This document shows, piece after piece, positions 9,205 to 18,546 of a DNA stretch of 64,000 nt (positions are counted from its first letter, which is position 1; the number at the start of each line of letters is the position of its first letter). This DNA is from Paraburkholderia sp. NMBU_R16 (lineage in GTDB: Bacteria; Pseudomonadota; Gammaproteobacteria; Burkholderiales; Burkholderiaceae): contig NZ_JAAAYE010000022.1 in assembly GCF_013282575.1 (NCBI RefSeq), positions 1 to 64,000 of the forward strand, given 5' to 3'. The translations under genes and the position numbers were made by a program. Under the pieces are notes generated by a model. It saw only the letters and a program-made list of their open reading frames with translations, was not told the origin of the DNA and searched no databases.

Positions 9205-10068
9205 ATGAACCGTTCGAGCCCGATTCCGCCGCCATCGCGCCGCTTTCTCGCCGCGGCGCTGGTGCTCGTCCTGAGCGCCTGCGCATTCAAGCCATCCGGC
9301 TATGGCGTGGGGCCGCAGGCCGAACGCGCCGCGATGCTGCAAAACGCTCGACCCGAACCGAAGCCCGATACGCCCGGCATGTATCTCGCGCTGATCGACC
9401 GGATGCAGTCGCAGGGGCTCTATTTCGCCTCCCTGGCTCACATCGACGCATACGAAAAGCAATACGGCGTGACCCCCGACTCGACGCTGCTGCGCGCCGA
9501 TGCGCTGCGCCTCACGGGACAGCCCGAGGCCAGCGCCGACGCGTATCGCGCGCTGCTCGCGACGCCGCTTGCCTCGCGCGGCTACCGCGGGCTGGGGCTC
9601 GTTGCGGGCGCCGCGGGCGACTTCGATCGGGCGGCGCACGACCTCGAAGCGGCGTCGGCGCTCGCGCCCACGGACGCCGCGACGTTGTCCGACCTCGGCT
9701 ATGCCCGGTTGCGCGAAGGCGACGTGGCAGGGGCGCGTGTTCCGCTCATGAAGGCGGCGGAACTCGATGCCCATAATGCGACGGTGCTGGCCAATGTCGC
9801 ATTGCTGCTGCTCTCGCAGGGCCATGCACGCGATGCCCGTGCATTGATGGACGAGCAGCATTTTTCGAGCGAAGTGCGTGAAGCGGTGCGCCAGGACGCG
9901 GCGAAAGTCGCGCTCGCACGGAAGGGGCGCCGCTCGATACAAGGCACCGAAAAAGCGAGGCAGCCGCAGGTACGCCCGGAGGAGGTTCCGGCGGCGACGA
10001 ACGGGCCGTCGACGGCGACGGCGAGCGCCCGAACGCCGTTGCCGCTGTTGCAGCGGTTCGCGCAATGA
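9205..10068 (+). CDS. tadD: Tad TPR lipoprotein TadD
   Basis: This predicted outer-membrane lipoprotein of 287 residues has tetratricopeptide repeats and acts as a pilotin or assembly scaffold in Tad systems. The start at 9205 gives a normal lipoprotein signal ending in LSAC, with Cys26 as lipidation site. An earlier ATG at 9139 would add 22 residues before the signal and is less likely. TPR-like repeats run from about 60 to 215 (LRADALRLTGQPEAS, LGYARLREGDVAGA). The C-terminus is Pro/Thr-rich and probably disordered. Confidence 0.85.
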   Translation: MNRSSPIPPPSRRFLAAALVLVLSACAFKPSGYGVGPQAERAAMLQNARPEPKPDTPGMYLALIDRMQSQGLYFASLAHIDAYEKQYGVTPDSTLLRADALRLTGQPEASADAYRALLATPLASRGYRGLGLVAGAAGDFDRAAHDLEAASALAPTDAATLSDLGYARLREGDVAGARVPLMKAAELDAHNATVLANVALLLLSQGHARDARALMDEQHFSSEVREAVRQDAAKVALARKGRRSIQGTEKARQPQVRPEEVPAATNGPSTATASARTPLPLLQRFAQ

Positions 10069-10092
10069 CGCATTCGCCGTGACGAGGACGAT

Positions 10093-10467
10093 ATGACGAC
10101 ACGCTACTCCACCGACACCCTGTGCACGGTCGCCAAGACCGCATTCGGCGCGGCCGTGCTCCTTGCGGCTGGCCAGTGCGCGACAGCGATGGCTGAAGCG
10201 CCAGGCGAGCCTGCTGCCGCGGTGCGGCCGTCCTTGCCGATCGGCGAGGCGACACGAAGCTGGCTCGACCTTCAGCGCGGCAACGCGCAGGCCGCGCCGG
10301 CATTGCCCGTGCTCGGCGCACAAGCGGCGCTGGCCTACGCACGCTATCTGGACTCTTTCAAGACGAAGATTCCCAGTTCGTTCGATTCGACGCTTGGCGC
10401 GGGCGGCAACGCAGGACATGCCAACTACATGAACGCCGTCGGCGCCTCGCCCAGCGGGGCGAACTGA
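10093..10467 (+). CDS. DUF3613 periplasmic protein of the tad locus
   Basis: This 124-residue exported protein has a signal peptide ending near residue 35 (ATAMAEA). Its short conserved core, [18 protein letters not shown] followed by [16 protein letters not shown], matches DUF3613, a family I associate with tad loci of Burkholderiaceae. It lies 24 bp after tadD and 3 bp before tadG, so it belongs to the operon. Its function in pilus biogenesis is not known. Confidence 0.75.
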   Translation: MTTRYSTDTLCTVAKTAFGAAVLLAAGQCATAMAEAPGEPAAAVRPSLPIGEATRSWLDLQRGNAQAAPALPVLGAQAALAYARYLDSFKTKIPSSFDSTLGAGGNAGHANYMNAVGASPSGAN

Positions 10468-10470
10468 GCG

Positions 10471-12219
10471 ATGCAGGCTGCGCGCCGCCGCCCATTCGAC
10501 AGGTCCCGCTCGCCGCGCCGCGATCGGCAGCGCGGTTCGGCGGCAATCGTCGTCGCGATTTTTCTTTCGCTGGCAGTCGCGGTCCTCGGCGCGCTCGATG
10601 TCGGCAACGCCTTCTTCGCACGGCGGTCGCTGCAGCGGATCGCCGATCTTGCTGCGCTCGCCGGCGCGCAAACGATGGACGACGAGTGCTCGGCACCGAC
10701 GGCCACGGCGCGGGCGAGCGCTGCGGCCAACGGCTTTTCGGCGGCGGCGGGACAGTCGCTGACGGTCGTTTGCGGCCGCTGGGATACCGCGACCAATACC
10801 GCGCCGAGCTATTTTGCCAGCGCCAACGCCTCGCCTTTGAACGCCGTGCAAGTCCGCGCCGTGCGCACAGTCCCGTACTTCTTTCTCGGGCCGTCACGGC
10901 AGATCGCCGCCACCGCAACGGCGCAGGCGACGAATCTCGGCGCGTTCACGATCGGCACGACGCTCGCGCAATTGCAAGGCGGCCTCATCAACGGTCTGCT
11001 CAACGGCTTGCTGGGCGCGAACCTCGATCTTTCGCTGGCTTCGTATCAATCGCTGGCCGGCGCGCGCATCAAGGTCGGCGATCTGATGGCGGCGCTGGGT
11101 GTCGATACGGTCGACGCATTGCTGGCGACGCAACTCGATGCGGCGCAACTCGCCAACCTGATGCTGAGTGCGTTATCGCGTACATCGGTGGCCGATGCGA
11201 ACCTGCAGACCGATCTCGCGACGTTGCAAGCGATCGTGGCAAGCGGTCTTTCGACGTCCGTGAGGTTTCCGCTCGGTGCGACCGACACAGCGCCCGGGCT
11301 GCTTTCGGTGGACCTCGCCCACACGCAGAGTGCCGTGGGCGCGACGATCAGCCCGTTCGATGCGCTCGTCGTGGCGGCCGAGATCGCCAAAGCCGGACAA
11401 GCGCCGACGGATATCGCAGCCGGCCTCGCGCTCGGCACGCTGCAGACCACGTTGAAAGTGCAAATTCTTCAGCCGCCGGTGCTCGCGCTCGGCGAGGCGG
11501 GGATGAATCCGGCGACGCAGACATGGCGTACGCAGGCAAGAACTGCACAGGTGCGGCTTTATCTGAACATCGGATTGGGTCCCGTCATGCTTCCTTTCGT
11601 CGGAGCGGTCGGTGCCAATCTGCCGCTTTCGCTCGAGGTTGCGCCGGGGCAGGCCTGGCTCGAAGCCGCGCATTGCGCGACGAGTGCCGCTGCCAGCAAC
11701 TCGACGATCGGTGCGACGCCGGGCCTCGCGAACGTCTGCATAGGCGACGCACCCACCAATCTATCGGCCTCGCAACCGTTCAGCTGCACTCGGCCGGCAA
11801 CGTTGATCCAGGTCTCGAATCTGATCGTCGTGAAGGCGAACGCGGCCCTTCCCGCCGTAGTCCCGGCACAGGATTCGGCGACATTCGAGTTCGACGGCAT
11901 TGCGGGCAACGCCGACGACTATCAGAGCGCGAGTTCGAACGCTGTCGGCAGCGTGCTGGCGAATGCACTGTCGGGACTCTCCGCCACACTCGCCGAGCCC
12001 GGCGCGTTATCGGTCACGCTGTTGGGAGGGGCGCTGGGTTTGCCGTTGGGACCTGTCGTCAGTGCGCTCGTCGCGTTCCTTGCGCCCGCGCTCACGCTGG
12101 TCACCGAGGATCTGGATGCGGCGCTCGTTCCGTTGCTGCAACTGCTCGGGGTGCAGGTCGGCGTCGCAACGATCCACGATCTGTCGTTGACTTGCGGCGT
12201 GTCGAAACTCGTCTATTGA
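10471..12219 (+). CDS. tadG: TadG-like pilus assembly protein
   Basis: This 582-residue protein is membrane-anchored by a pseudopilin-like N-terminus ([20 protein letters not shown] region, about 18-42), followed by the Tad N-terminal domain ([19 protein letters not shown], about 45-65). The large periplasmic part is rich in Ala, Leu and Thr and has no von Willebrand domain that I can see. TadG proteins are needed for Flp pilus formation and may be minor structural parts. The next gene starts 20 bp later. Confidence 0.85.
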   Translation: MQAARRRPFDRSRSPRRDRQRGSAAIVVAIFLSLAVAVLGALDVGNAFFARRSLQRIADLAALAGAQTMDDECSAPTATARASAAANGFSAAAGQSLTVVCGRWDTATNTAPSYFASANASPLNAVQVRAVRTVPYFFLGPSRQIAATATAQATNLGAFTIGTTLAQLQGGLINGLLNGLLGANLDLSLASYQSLAGARIKVGDLMAALGVDTVDALLATQLDAAQLANLMLSALSRTSVADANLQTDLATLQAIVASGLSTSVRFPLGATDTAPGLLSVDLAHTQSAVGATISPFDALVVAAEIAKAGQAPTDIAAGLALGTLQTTLKVQILQPPVLALGEAGMNPATQTWRTQARTAQVRLYLNIGLGPVMLPFVGAVGANLPLSLEVAPGQAWLEAAHCATSAAASNSTIGATPGLANVCIGDAPTNLSASQPFSCTRPATLIQVSNLIVVKANAALPAVVPAQDSATFEFDGIAGNADDYQSASSNAVGSVLANALSGLSATLAEPGALSVTLLGGALGLPLGPVVSALVAFLAPALTLVTEDLDAALVPLLQLLGVQVGVATIHDLSLTCGVSKLVY

Positions 12220-12239
12220 AAACATCGAAGAAGCGAACA

Positions 12240-13631
12240 ATGAGAGCCGCCAACACAATCGAGGAACTGGACATCTATGTCTGGGAGGGCAAGGCCGATA
12301 TCGTCGAGCGCGTCATGCGCTGCATGGCGAGCTTCGACGTCGACGTGATTCGCGCGGACGGGGTGACGATGACGCCCCCGCGCGGCGAAGTCCGCTCATC
12401 GCTTGCCATCGTCAGCGTGAGCGTCATCGACGGCGCGGCGCGTGCACTGCACGATTGGCAGGCGACCAACGGCATGCCGGTAGTCTGGGTGGGTGCCGTG
12501 CCGCGCGAGCGCGATCCCGCCATGTTTCCGCACGAGTACGCGCATGTGTTGCCGCTCGATTTCACGTGCGCCGAGCTGCGCGGGATGGTCTCCAAGCTCG
12601 TTGCGCAGTTGCGCGCGCATACCGCGCGAACGTCCGAGCCGACGGCGCTCGTCGCGCATTCCGAGCCCATGCAAGCGTTGCTTCGCGAAGTGGATACGTT
12701 CGCCGATTGCGACACGAGTGTGCTGATTCGGGGCGAGACTGGCGTGGGCAAAGAGCGCATCGCGCAATTGCTGCACGAAAAGCACTCCCGCTATGCAGCC
12801 GGCCCGTTCCTCCCCGTCAATTGCGGCGCGATTCCCGACGGTCTTTTCGAGTCGCTGTTTTTCGGCCACGCGAAGGGCTCGTTTACCGGTGCCGTGGGTG
12901 CGCACAAGGGCTACTTCGAGCAGGCCGATTGTGGCACGCTGTTTCTCGACGAAATCGGCGATCTGCCGCTTTATCAGCAAGTGAAACTGCTGCGCGTACT
13001 CGAAGACGGCGCCGTCACGCGCATCGGTTCGGCGACGCCCGTGCGCGTCGACTTTCGGCTCGTTGCCGCGACAAACAAGAATCTGACGCAATTGGTCAAG
13101 GACGGTGCATTTCGCGCCGACTTGTATTACCGGCTCGCGGTCATCGAGTTGCGCATCCCGTCGCTCGAGGAGCGCGGCGCGGTCGACAAGATCGCGATCT
13201 TCAACGCCTTCATCGCATCTGTGCTCGGCGCCGAGCGCATGGCGAGCCTGCCCGCGGTGCCTTACTGGCTCGCCGATGCGGTGGCCGATACCTACTTTCC
13301 CGGCAACGTGCGCGAATTACGCAATCTTGCCGAGCGCATCGGGGTGACCGTGCGCCAGATCGGCGCGTGGGATGCCGTCCGGCTGAAGCGGTTGATCGCA
13401 CACGCGCGCAATGCGCAGCCGGCTCCGGCCGACAGCGCGAACGAACTCATCGTGGATCGAAGCAAGTGGGACATGGCCGAGCGCAATCGCGTGCTGGCGG
13501 CGCTGAGCGCGAACGCGTGGCGCCGGCAGGATACCGCTCAGCACCTCGGTATCAGCCGCAAGGTCTTATGGGAAAAGATGCGTAAATACCAAATCTTCGA
13601 GGAGGAGCCCGAAACGCGCGAAACTGAGTAA
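12240..13631 (+). CDS. Sigma-54-dependent activator at the end of the tad locus
   Basis: This 463-residue bacterial enhancer-binding protein carries an AAA+ domain at about 140-380. Walker A is GETGVGKE (165-172), the sigma-54 contact loop is GSFTGA (213-218, Ser for the usual Ala) and Walker B is [13 protein letters not shown]. The C-terminal Fis-type helix-turn-helix is around [22 protein letters not shown]. The N-terminal 130 residues resemble a receiver fold but lack an obvious phosphoacceptor Asp with its acidic pocket, so control may not be by phosphorylation. Its position suggests it regulates the pilus operon. Confidence 0.88.
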   Translation: MRAANTIEELDIYVWEGKADIVERVMRCMASFDVDVIRADGVTMTPPRGEVRSSLAIVSVSVIDGAARALHDWQATNGMPVVWVGAVPRERDPAMFPHEYAHVLPLDFTCAELRGMVSKLVAQLRAHTARTSEPTALVAHSEPMQALLREVDTFADCDTSVLIRGETGVGKERIAQLLHEKHSRYAAGPFLPVNCGAIPDGLFESLFFGHAKGSFTGAVGAHKGYFEQADCGTLFLDEIGDLPLYQQVKLLRVLEDGAVTRIGSATPVRVDFRLVAATNKNLTQLVKDGAFRADLYYRLAVIELRIPSLEERGAVDKIAIFNAFIASVLGAERMASLPAVPYWLADAVADTYFPGNVRELRNLAERIGVTVRQIGAWDAVRLKRLIAHARNAQPAPADSANELIVDRSKWDMAERNRVLAALSANAWRRQDTAQHLGISRKVLWEKMRKYQIFEEEPETRETE

Positions 13632-13697
13632 TAATGACACGCTTGAGTCAGTAAAACATGCTTGCTCAGATAAAAACTATTCGCGCGGGAATCGACG

Positions 13698-14465
13698 ATG
13701 AGGCATCTACCACAAGTACGGGGGACAGCGCTTGCGGCGCTCGTCATGATCGGGGGATTGGGCATGTTCGGCTGCGCCGGCGCGCAATCGAGCGGCAGTG
13801 CGGCGGCACCGGCAACGACAACGACGAGTGCTTCGATCCCGCCGACGGCGGGTGCGGCAACGCCCGCCATGGCGACGTCCGACGCATCGCCGGTACGCGA
13901 ACAAGCCCCGGCAGCGTCGGCGGTATCCCAAGCCGAAGACTCGAAGGAAGCGGCGCAAGGCAACGTCGCCGAGTTGCAGCGTCTCATGCACGGCAGCGAC
14001 TTGACCGAGCTTCGCACGAGCTACAACGGCAGCTACGGCGCGAGCCTGCTGCTCTATGGGAAAGAGCTGACCTACTACGTCGCGCTCTTTCAACAGAAAA
14101 ACTTTTGGCGCGTGATCAAGACGCAGGACGAGGCCCGCGCGGAAGCGGTCTATGCCGAGTTCGCGAAAAAGAGCGCGCAGCTCGCTGATGTCGAGTTGCG
14201 CGGGGCCAAGCTGGCCGCGCAAAAAGCCTATACGGAACATTTGATCGCGCTTTCGCAAGCGCGGGCCGAGCGTTTGCAGGCCGATCTCGACGTTGCACAC
14301 CAGCAGCAAGCACTCGCCGCCGATCGCCAAAAGCAGGCGCGCGGCGAGGCGGCTACGCTCGACGCGCAAAAGCGCGCCGCGCAAGATCAATTGCGTGCGC
14401 TCAAGCGTCAGGTGCGTGAGTTGCAGCGCGAGGCGGACGCGGGCTTGCCGCACCGCACGCGCTGA
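13698..14465 (+). CDS. DUF2968 lipoprotein
   Basis: This 255-residue predicted lipoprotein has the signal GLGMFGCAG with the lipidated Cys at residue 26. A low-complexity Ala/Thr/Ser stretch to about residue 80 is followed by the conserved DUF2968 region (ELRTSYNGSYGASLLLYGK, TYYVALFQQKNFWRVIKTQ). The C-terminal half (about 150-250) is a coiled coil rich in Ala, Gln, Lys and Arg. Function is unknown; a periplasmic scaffold or envelope role is plausible. A separate promoter is likely, since the 66-bp gap after the sigma-54 regulator is AT-rich. Confidence 0.75.
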   Translation: MRHLPQVRGTALAALVMIGGLGMFGCAGAQSSGSAAAPATTTTSASIPPTAGAATPAMATSDASPVREQAPAASAVSQAEDSKEAAQGNVAELQRLMHGSDLTELRTSYNGSYGASLLLYGKELTYYVALFQQKNFWRVIKTQDEARAEAVYAEFAKKSAQLADVELRGAKLAAQKAYTEHLIALSQARAERLQADLDVAHQQQALAADRQKQARGEAATLDAQKRAAQDQLRALKRQVRELQREADAGLPHRTR

Positions 14466-14554
14466 GCGGGACGCACGCCGTCCCAGATCGAGTGTGCGGG
14501 GCCGGGCTGGGCTGCGGGCCGGCTATCATGCGGTATTGCATCGAGCCCAGAGCC

Positions 14555-15124
14555 ATGGATCCGCTGCTGATCGACATCCCCGATGCGTTCGAAACGGAGC
14601 GCTTGGTCGTCCGTTGCCCCCGCCCGGGCGACGGACGTCTGGTCTACGAAGCGCTCGTCGAATCGCTGGACGCGCTGCGTCAGTTCCCGGCATCATTGCC
14701 GTGGGCGCTCGAAGCTCCCTCGGTAGAACGATCCGAACTTTTCTGCCGGGAAGGTTTCGCTGATTTCGTCGCGAGACGCGACTTCCCGTTTCTGATTTTT
14801 GTGCGGCGTACGTCGACACTCGCCGGTTGTTGCGGGCTGCGCTCACCCGACTGGTCGATTCCCGCGTTCGATATCGGCTGGTGGGGCCGTGCCTCGTGCC
14901 TGGGTCAGGGGCTCGTGACCGAAGCGGTGAGCGGCCTGCTCGATTTCGCGAAATCGCGGCTCGGTGCGCGCCGGATTGCGGCGTTTGTCGATGAGCGTAA
15001 CGTCAGAAGTGTGCGGGTCTGCGAGCGTGCGGGCATGCAGCTGGAAGGCGTTCTGCGGCACGAGCGAATCGATCCCGATGGGACGCTGCGGGACACTTGC
15101 GTCTACGCGCGGGTCAGCAAGTGA
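14555..15124 (+). CDS. GNAT N-acetyltransferase (RimJ/RimL type)
   Basis: This 189-residue acetyltransferase of the GNAT superfamily transfers acetyl from acetyl-CoA to an amine. N-terminal FETERLVVRCPRPGD is typical of the RimJ/RimL group. The acetyl-CoA loop region is WWGRASCLGQGLVTEAVSGL, and the C-terminal ERAGMQLEGVLRHE is also typical. The start at 14555 places the family motif near the N-terminus; an earlier in-frame ATG at 14492 adds unrelated residues. The substrate is not predictable. Confidence 0.82.
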   Translation: MDPLLIDIPDAFETERLVVRCPRPGDGRLVYEALVESLDALRQFPASLPWALEAPSVERSELFCREGFADFVARRDFPFLIFVRRTSTLAGCCGLRSPDWSIPAFDIGWWGRASCLGQGLVTEAVSGLLDFAKSRLGARRIAAFVDERNVRSVRVCERAGMQLEGVLRHERIDPDGTLRDTCVYARVSK

Positions 15125-15349
15125 TATTTTCGTCGGACGAATTCGGCAGGGCCGCGTTCGGCGTCTTTTATGCAGGCACATTCTTCCGCAACGGATGTAA
15201 TCGTTGCCAATCAATCGCCCGCGTCTACGATTCCTCAGCAGCAAGACATTCGCTGCGATGCGCCTATTTCTCTCCGTCGAGCGCTATTCGTCGCACGGAG
15301 GCACCGAACTTGCAGACCAGAGGCACGGTGTTTTCGATATAGGACTGCA

Positions 15350-15607
15350 ATGGCAATTCAACAGACGGAACCGGCGCGCCGGACGTATGCGCTTCATTTG
15401 GTCGACGCGGATTTGGATCATCTCGAACGGGCGATTCGCGAACCCGAGAATCGTATGCTTACGGCGCAGTATTGGCGGCAGCGGATCTTGAGCATCCGCC
15501 GGCAATTCGAACTGACTCGCGAGCAGCGCGCCCGCGCGGAGGCGTTGCTCGAGAGCCTTTCGCAGCGGCAGCGCAATGCTCGACCCGCGATGGCGGGCCT
15601 GCGCTGA
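15350..15607 (+). CDS. Small hypothetical protein, helical
   Basis: This 85-residue protein has no recognised family. It is charged and mostly helical, with heptad-like stretches (DADLDHLERAIREPENR, RILSIRRQFELTREQRARAEALLESL). No signal peptide or membrane segment is seen. An AGGA ribosome-binding site lies 7 nt before the ATG. It converges with hfq2 and ends 7 bp before a strong hairpin that probably terminates both genes. Confidence 0.55.
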   Translation: MAIQQTEPARRTYALHLVDADLDHLERAIREPENRMLTAQYWRQRILSIRRQFELTREQRARAEALLESLSQRQRNARPAMAGLR

Positions 15608-15614
15608 CATCCTG

Positions 15615-15637
15615 AGGTGCCTCGCGGCGAGGCACCT
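15615..15637. terminator. Bidirectional hairpin between convergent genes
   Basis: AGGTGCCTCG and CGAGGCACCT form a perfect 10-bp stem with a 3-nt loop. The hairpin lies 7 bp after the 15350-15607 gene and reaches into the hfq2 stop codon, so it can end transcription from both sides. There is no long T-run on either strand. Confidence 0.7.
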
Positions 15638-16110
15638 TATTCGTTGTTGTCGTTACTGTTGGTGTCGTCGTTGTTGGTGCTGCTGTGGTGGTTGCCGTGG
15701 TCGTTGCCATGCGGGCCCGTGCTGAACGGCCGGCGTCTGCGCGTCACGACCACCGGCGCGTCGCTCGAGCGCTCCGATGACCCATGCATGCCGTGCGATT
15801 CGCGCGGCTCGCGGCCTTCGCGAGGCGCGCCTGAGCCCTCGCGCGGACCGTGGCGCTCGCCATACCCGCCGGTACGCGGGCCGCGCGGCCCCGGGCGGGT
15901 GCCGGTATCGAGCTGAATCGTCGAAATGGCACGCTTGTAAATGCCTTGCAGCCCTACGGGTGTGCGCAGCATGACGAGATATTGATCGAACGACTCGATG
16001 CATCCAGTCAGACGGATGCCGTTCACGAGATAGATTTCGACGCGCTTGCGCTCTTTGCGCGCTGCGTTCATGAAGTCGTTCTGCGGATGGGATTCTGCGG
16101 GATTCGGCAT
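15637..16110 (-). CDS. hfq2: Second Hfq RNA chaperone with long low-complexity tail (Hfq2-like)
   Basis: This 157-residue Sm-like RNA chaperone acts with small RNAs. The Sm core (about 10-72) shows [20 protein letters not shown], then IESFDQ and YKRAIST. In canonical Hfq the last motif is YKHAIST, so the proximal-face His is Arg here, and the loop TPVGLQG also differs. After the core come a Gly/Arg/Pro-rich segment (about 73-125) and an Asn/Asp/His/Thr tail (about 133-157). I recall that B. cenocepacia has such an Hfq2 next to its flp genes. It runs toward the 15350 gene. Confidence 0.88.
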   Translation of the reverse strand: MPNPAESHPQNDFMNAARKERKRVEIYLVNGIRLTGCIESFDQYLVMLRTPVGLQGIYKRAISTIQLDTGTRPGPRGPRTGGYGERHGPREGSGAPREGREPRESHGMHGSSERSSDAPVVVTRRRRPFSTGPHGNDHGNHHSSTNNDDTNSNDNNE

Positions 16111-16534
16111 TGCACGGACGACAGCAGGGGCTGTCCCAGGTTGGTTAGTGAAGCGCGGTGGCTACGCGCGAAATTCGTGGCTGGCGGGGATTTTAACCCG
16201 TGTGTGCCGCCGCGAGGGTCCTTTCGCACGCGCATCGGGCCCACGCGCGCGTAACGAAATGTTCCAAAAGGCGCGCGGCGTCATTCGTTTTCGCCCGGCG
16301 CGGTTTCCGATACCACGGGCGCTGCGCCTGTCCGAGCACGGCGAGTGCCCGCGCACGGCGCGGCCAGAAGAGCGCGCGCTCGTGGGACAATGTCGGCAGC
16401 ATCGCATGCCGAAGCTTGCCGAGAGTCCAACAGCGCAGCTTCGCGTCGAGCGGACAAGCGGACCAGCGGACATTGCGCCGCAATCAAGGGGACTCGATGA
16501 AATCGTCAGTGCGTCTTTCGCCGCGGCGGCCTCG
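16111..16534. other. Intergenic region between divergent hfq2 and the flavoprotein gene
   Basis: This 424-bp GC-rich stretch holds the promoters of hfq2 (leftward) and of the flavoprotein gene (rightward). I see no convincing -35/-10 pair, palindrome, hairpin or small gene in it. Frames that cross it have no family-like sequence until the flavoprotein start. Confidence 0.4.
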
Positions 16535-18112
16535 ATGAGCGTGCTGCCGCCCCATTGCAGTGCACAGCGTTTTCACGAAGCGCTGCGCCTCTTCGGTTCG
16601 ATTGTCGGCGAAACTCACGTCGTTGTTTCGGACAACGAACTGATCGAATACGCCGATCCGTTCGCACCGGGCCCTCAGGAGCCGCGCTTCGCGGCATCCG
16701 CAGCGATACTGCCCGGTTCGGTCGACGAAATCAGGGAAGTGCTGCGCATCGCGCGCAGCTATCGTCTGCCGCTCTGGCCGGTCTCGACCGGCCGCAATTA
16801 TGCATACGGAGGGGCGGCGCCCCGCCTGTCCGGATCGATCGTGGTCGATCTGCGACGCATGAACCGCATCCTCGAAGTGGACGAGACCCTCGGCTATGCC
16901 CTGGTCGAGCCCGGCGTGACCTACTTCGATCTGCACGAGCACTTGCGCGCGCGCGGCGCGAAACTATGGATCGATCCGCCCGCAGCGGGCTGGGGCAGCG
17001 TCGTCGGCAATACGCTCGAGCGCGGCTTCGGCTACACGCCCTACGGCGACCATGCCGCGATGCAATGCGGCATGGAAGTGGTGCTCGCGACGGGCGACAT
17101 CGTGCGCACCGGAATGGGTGGCATCGAGATCGGCAGGTCGTGGCAGCTTTACAAGCCGGGCTTCGGCCCCTCGTACGATGCCATGTTCATGCAGTCGAAC
17201 TTCGGCATCGTGACCAAGCTCGGCATCGCTCTGATGCCGCGGCCGGCCAGTTATCTGCTCGCGCATCTGCGCTTCGGCGGCGAAGCGGACCTGGAGGCGA
17301 TCGTCGAGACGTTGCGTCCGTTCAAGCTCGACGAAACGATTCGCAATCACGCTGTCGTCGAAGGCGCGGTGCGCTTTGCCGCGGGGGTGTCGTCGCGCGG
17401 CGAGTGGTATGACGGGCAGGGGCCGATGCCCGAGTCCGCCATCGATGCGATGACCAAGCGGCTCGGGATCGGGCGATGGAATCTGCGTTTCGGCCTTTAC
17501 GGCGAGCCCGAAATCGTCGAAGCGCAGTTTTCGGTCGTCAAGCGGGCGTTTTCACGCGTGCGAGGCGTGCGCATCGAGGCTGCGCGGTATGCCGGCGACG
17601 CCCGACCGGAGGGCGGTGGCGACCGCAACATGGCCGGCATTCCGACCATGACCGCATTCCGGATGCTCGACTGGCGCGGCGGCGCGGGCGCGCACGTCGA
17701 TTTTTCGCCCATCTGCCCGTTCACGGGGCGCGACGCGATGCGGCAGTATTGGCTCGCGAAGACCCGTTGTGCCGAATACGGGTTCGATTACTACGGGGGC
17801 TTCACCGCCGGCACGCGCCATTTGCATCACATCGTCGCAACGATCTTCGATCGCGACGATGCAGGCCAGACCGATGCCGCGGGCGACTTGCTGCGCGTGT
17901 TGATCAGCGATGCGCGCGCGGCGGGGTATGGCCAGTACCGTACCCATCTGGCCTACATGGACCTGGCGGCTGCACAATACGATTTCAACGATGGTGCGTT
18001 GCTGCGCTTGTCGGAAACGATCAAGGACACGCTCGATCCCGATGGCATCCTGGCGCCGGGCAAATCGGGCATCTGGCCGCGCGCCTGGCGCGATCGGCGT
18101 GGCTATACGTAG
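16535..18112 (+). CDS. FAD-linked oxidase, vanillyl-alcohol-oxidase/4-cresol dehydrogenase type
   Basis: This 525-residue flavoprotein has an N-terminal PCMH-type FAD-binding domain (about 45-225) and a C-terminal FAD-linked oxidase domain. Landmarks are STGRNYAYGGAAPR, YALVEPGVTYFDL, VGNTLERGFGYTPYGDH and MQCGMEVVLATGD, which closely resemble the 4-cresol dehydrogenase flavoprotein subunit. It probably oxidises a para-substituted phenol or similar alcohol. The start at 16535 matches the family N-terminus. No cytochrome c subunit gene follows; instead a small Tat-signal protein does, so the electron acceptor is unclear. Confidence 0.82.
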   Translation: MSVLPPHCSAQRFHEALRLFGSIVGETHVVVSDNELIEYADPFAPGPQEPRFAASAAILPGSVDEIREVLRIARSYRLPLWPVSTGRNYAYGGAAPRLSGSIVVDLRRMNRILEVDETLGYALVEPGVTYFDLHEHLRARGAKLWIDPPAAGWGSVVGNTLERGFGYTPYGDHAAMQCGMEVVLATGDIVRTGMGGIEIGRSWQLYKPGFGPSYDAMFMQSNFGIVTKLGIALMPRPASYLLAHLRFGGEADLEAIVETLRPFKLDETIRNHAVVEGAVRFAAGVSSRGEWYDGQGPMPESAIDAMTKRLGIGRWNLRFGLYGEPEIVEAQFSVVKRAFSRVRGVRIEAARYAGDARPEGGGDRNMAGIPTMTAFRMLDWRGGAGAHVDFSPICPFTGRDAMRQYWLAKTRCAEYGFDYYGGFTAGTRHLHHIVATIFDRDDAGQTDAAGDLLRVLISDARAAGYGQYRTHLAYMDLAAAQYDFNDGALLRLSETIKDTLDPDGILAPGKSGIWPRAWRDRRGYT

Positions 18113-18137
18113 CGGGACATTGCGGGAGCCCACCTTC

Positions 18138-18533
18138 ATGGATCGGCGAAGCTTCATCGTGGACTCGGCGGCGTTGATCGCCGGCGTGTGCGGCGGTAGC
18201 CCGGAATCGCTTGCGAGCGCGCCGCGCGCGGCGGCCAGCCGGACGGTCGCGCCGGCCACGACCGTTCTCGTCGACGCGTCCCTCGGGCGAAGCATTGCCT
18301 TTGCGGCCGATGCCGTGTCGACAGGCGCATCGACGGCCTCCGTCGCGCCCGTCGAGGGCGACATTGGCGCGCTATGGTACGCGCGCCTCGCCGGCAGTCA
18401 CGGCCGCATCGTCGGCCTGTTGCGTCCGTCGGACGCATTCGTGCTGACCCGATTGGCCAGGCATGCGGGACACCCAGTGATCGAGCGATCGTGGCATGCG
18501 CATACGGTTGAGGTAGCGATCGAACTGCGTTGA
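18138..18533 (+). CDS. Tat-signal hypothetical protein next to the flavoprotein
   Basis: This 131-residue protein has a twin-arginine-like leader (DRRSFIV at residues 2-8, hydrophobic stretch to about 20), which suggests export of a folded or partnered protein. The rest has no recognised domain; landmarks are VLVDASLGRSIAFAADA and GDIGALWYARLAG. No CxxCH haem motif is present, so it does not replace the cytochrome subunit of 4-cresol dehydrogenase. It begins 25 bp after the flavoprotein gene and is probably co-transcribed. Confidence 0.6.
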   Translation: MDRRSFIVDSAALIAGVCGGSPESLASAPRAAASRTVAPATTVLVDASLGRSIAFAADAVSTGASTASVAPVEGDIGALWYARLAGSHGRIVGLLRPSDAFVLTRLARHAGHPVIERSWHAHTVEVAIELR

Positions 18534-18546
18534 TGCCTATTTAGGC

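Noticed and set aside
7996-10851. 951-codon open frame antisense to tadC, tadD and DUF3613
   Set aside because: A long shadow frame caused by high GC; the + strand genes have clear Tad family motifs.
10686-12239. Extended 5' frame of the sigma-54 regulator running through tadG
   Set aside because: tadG in another frame has the pseudopilin and Tad domain motifs; the regulator starts at 12240.
13632-13697. Possible Rho-independent terminator after the sigma-54 regulator
   Set aside because: No stable inverted repeat with a T-run was found in the short AT-rich gap.
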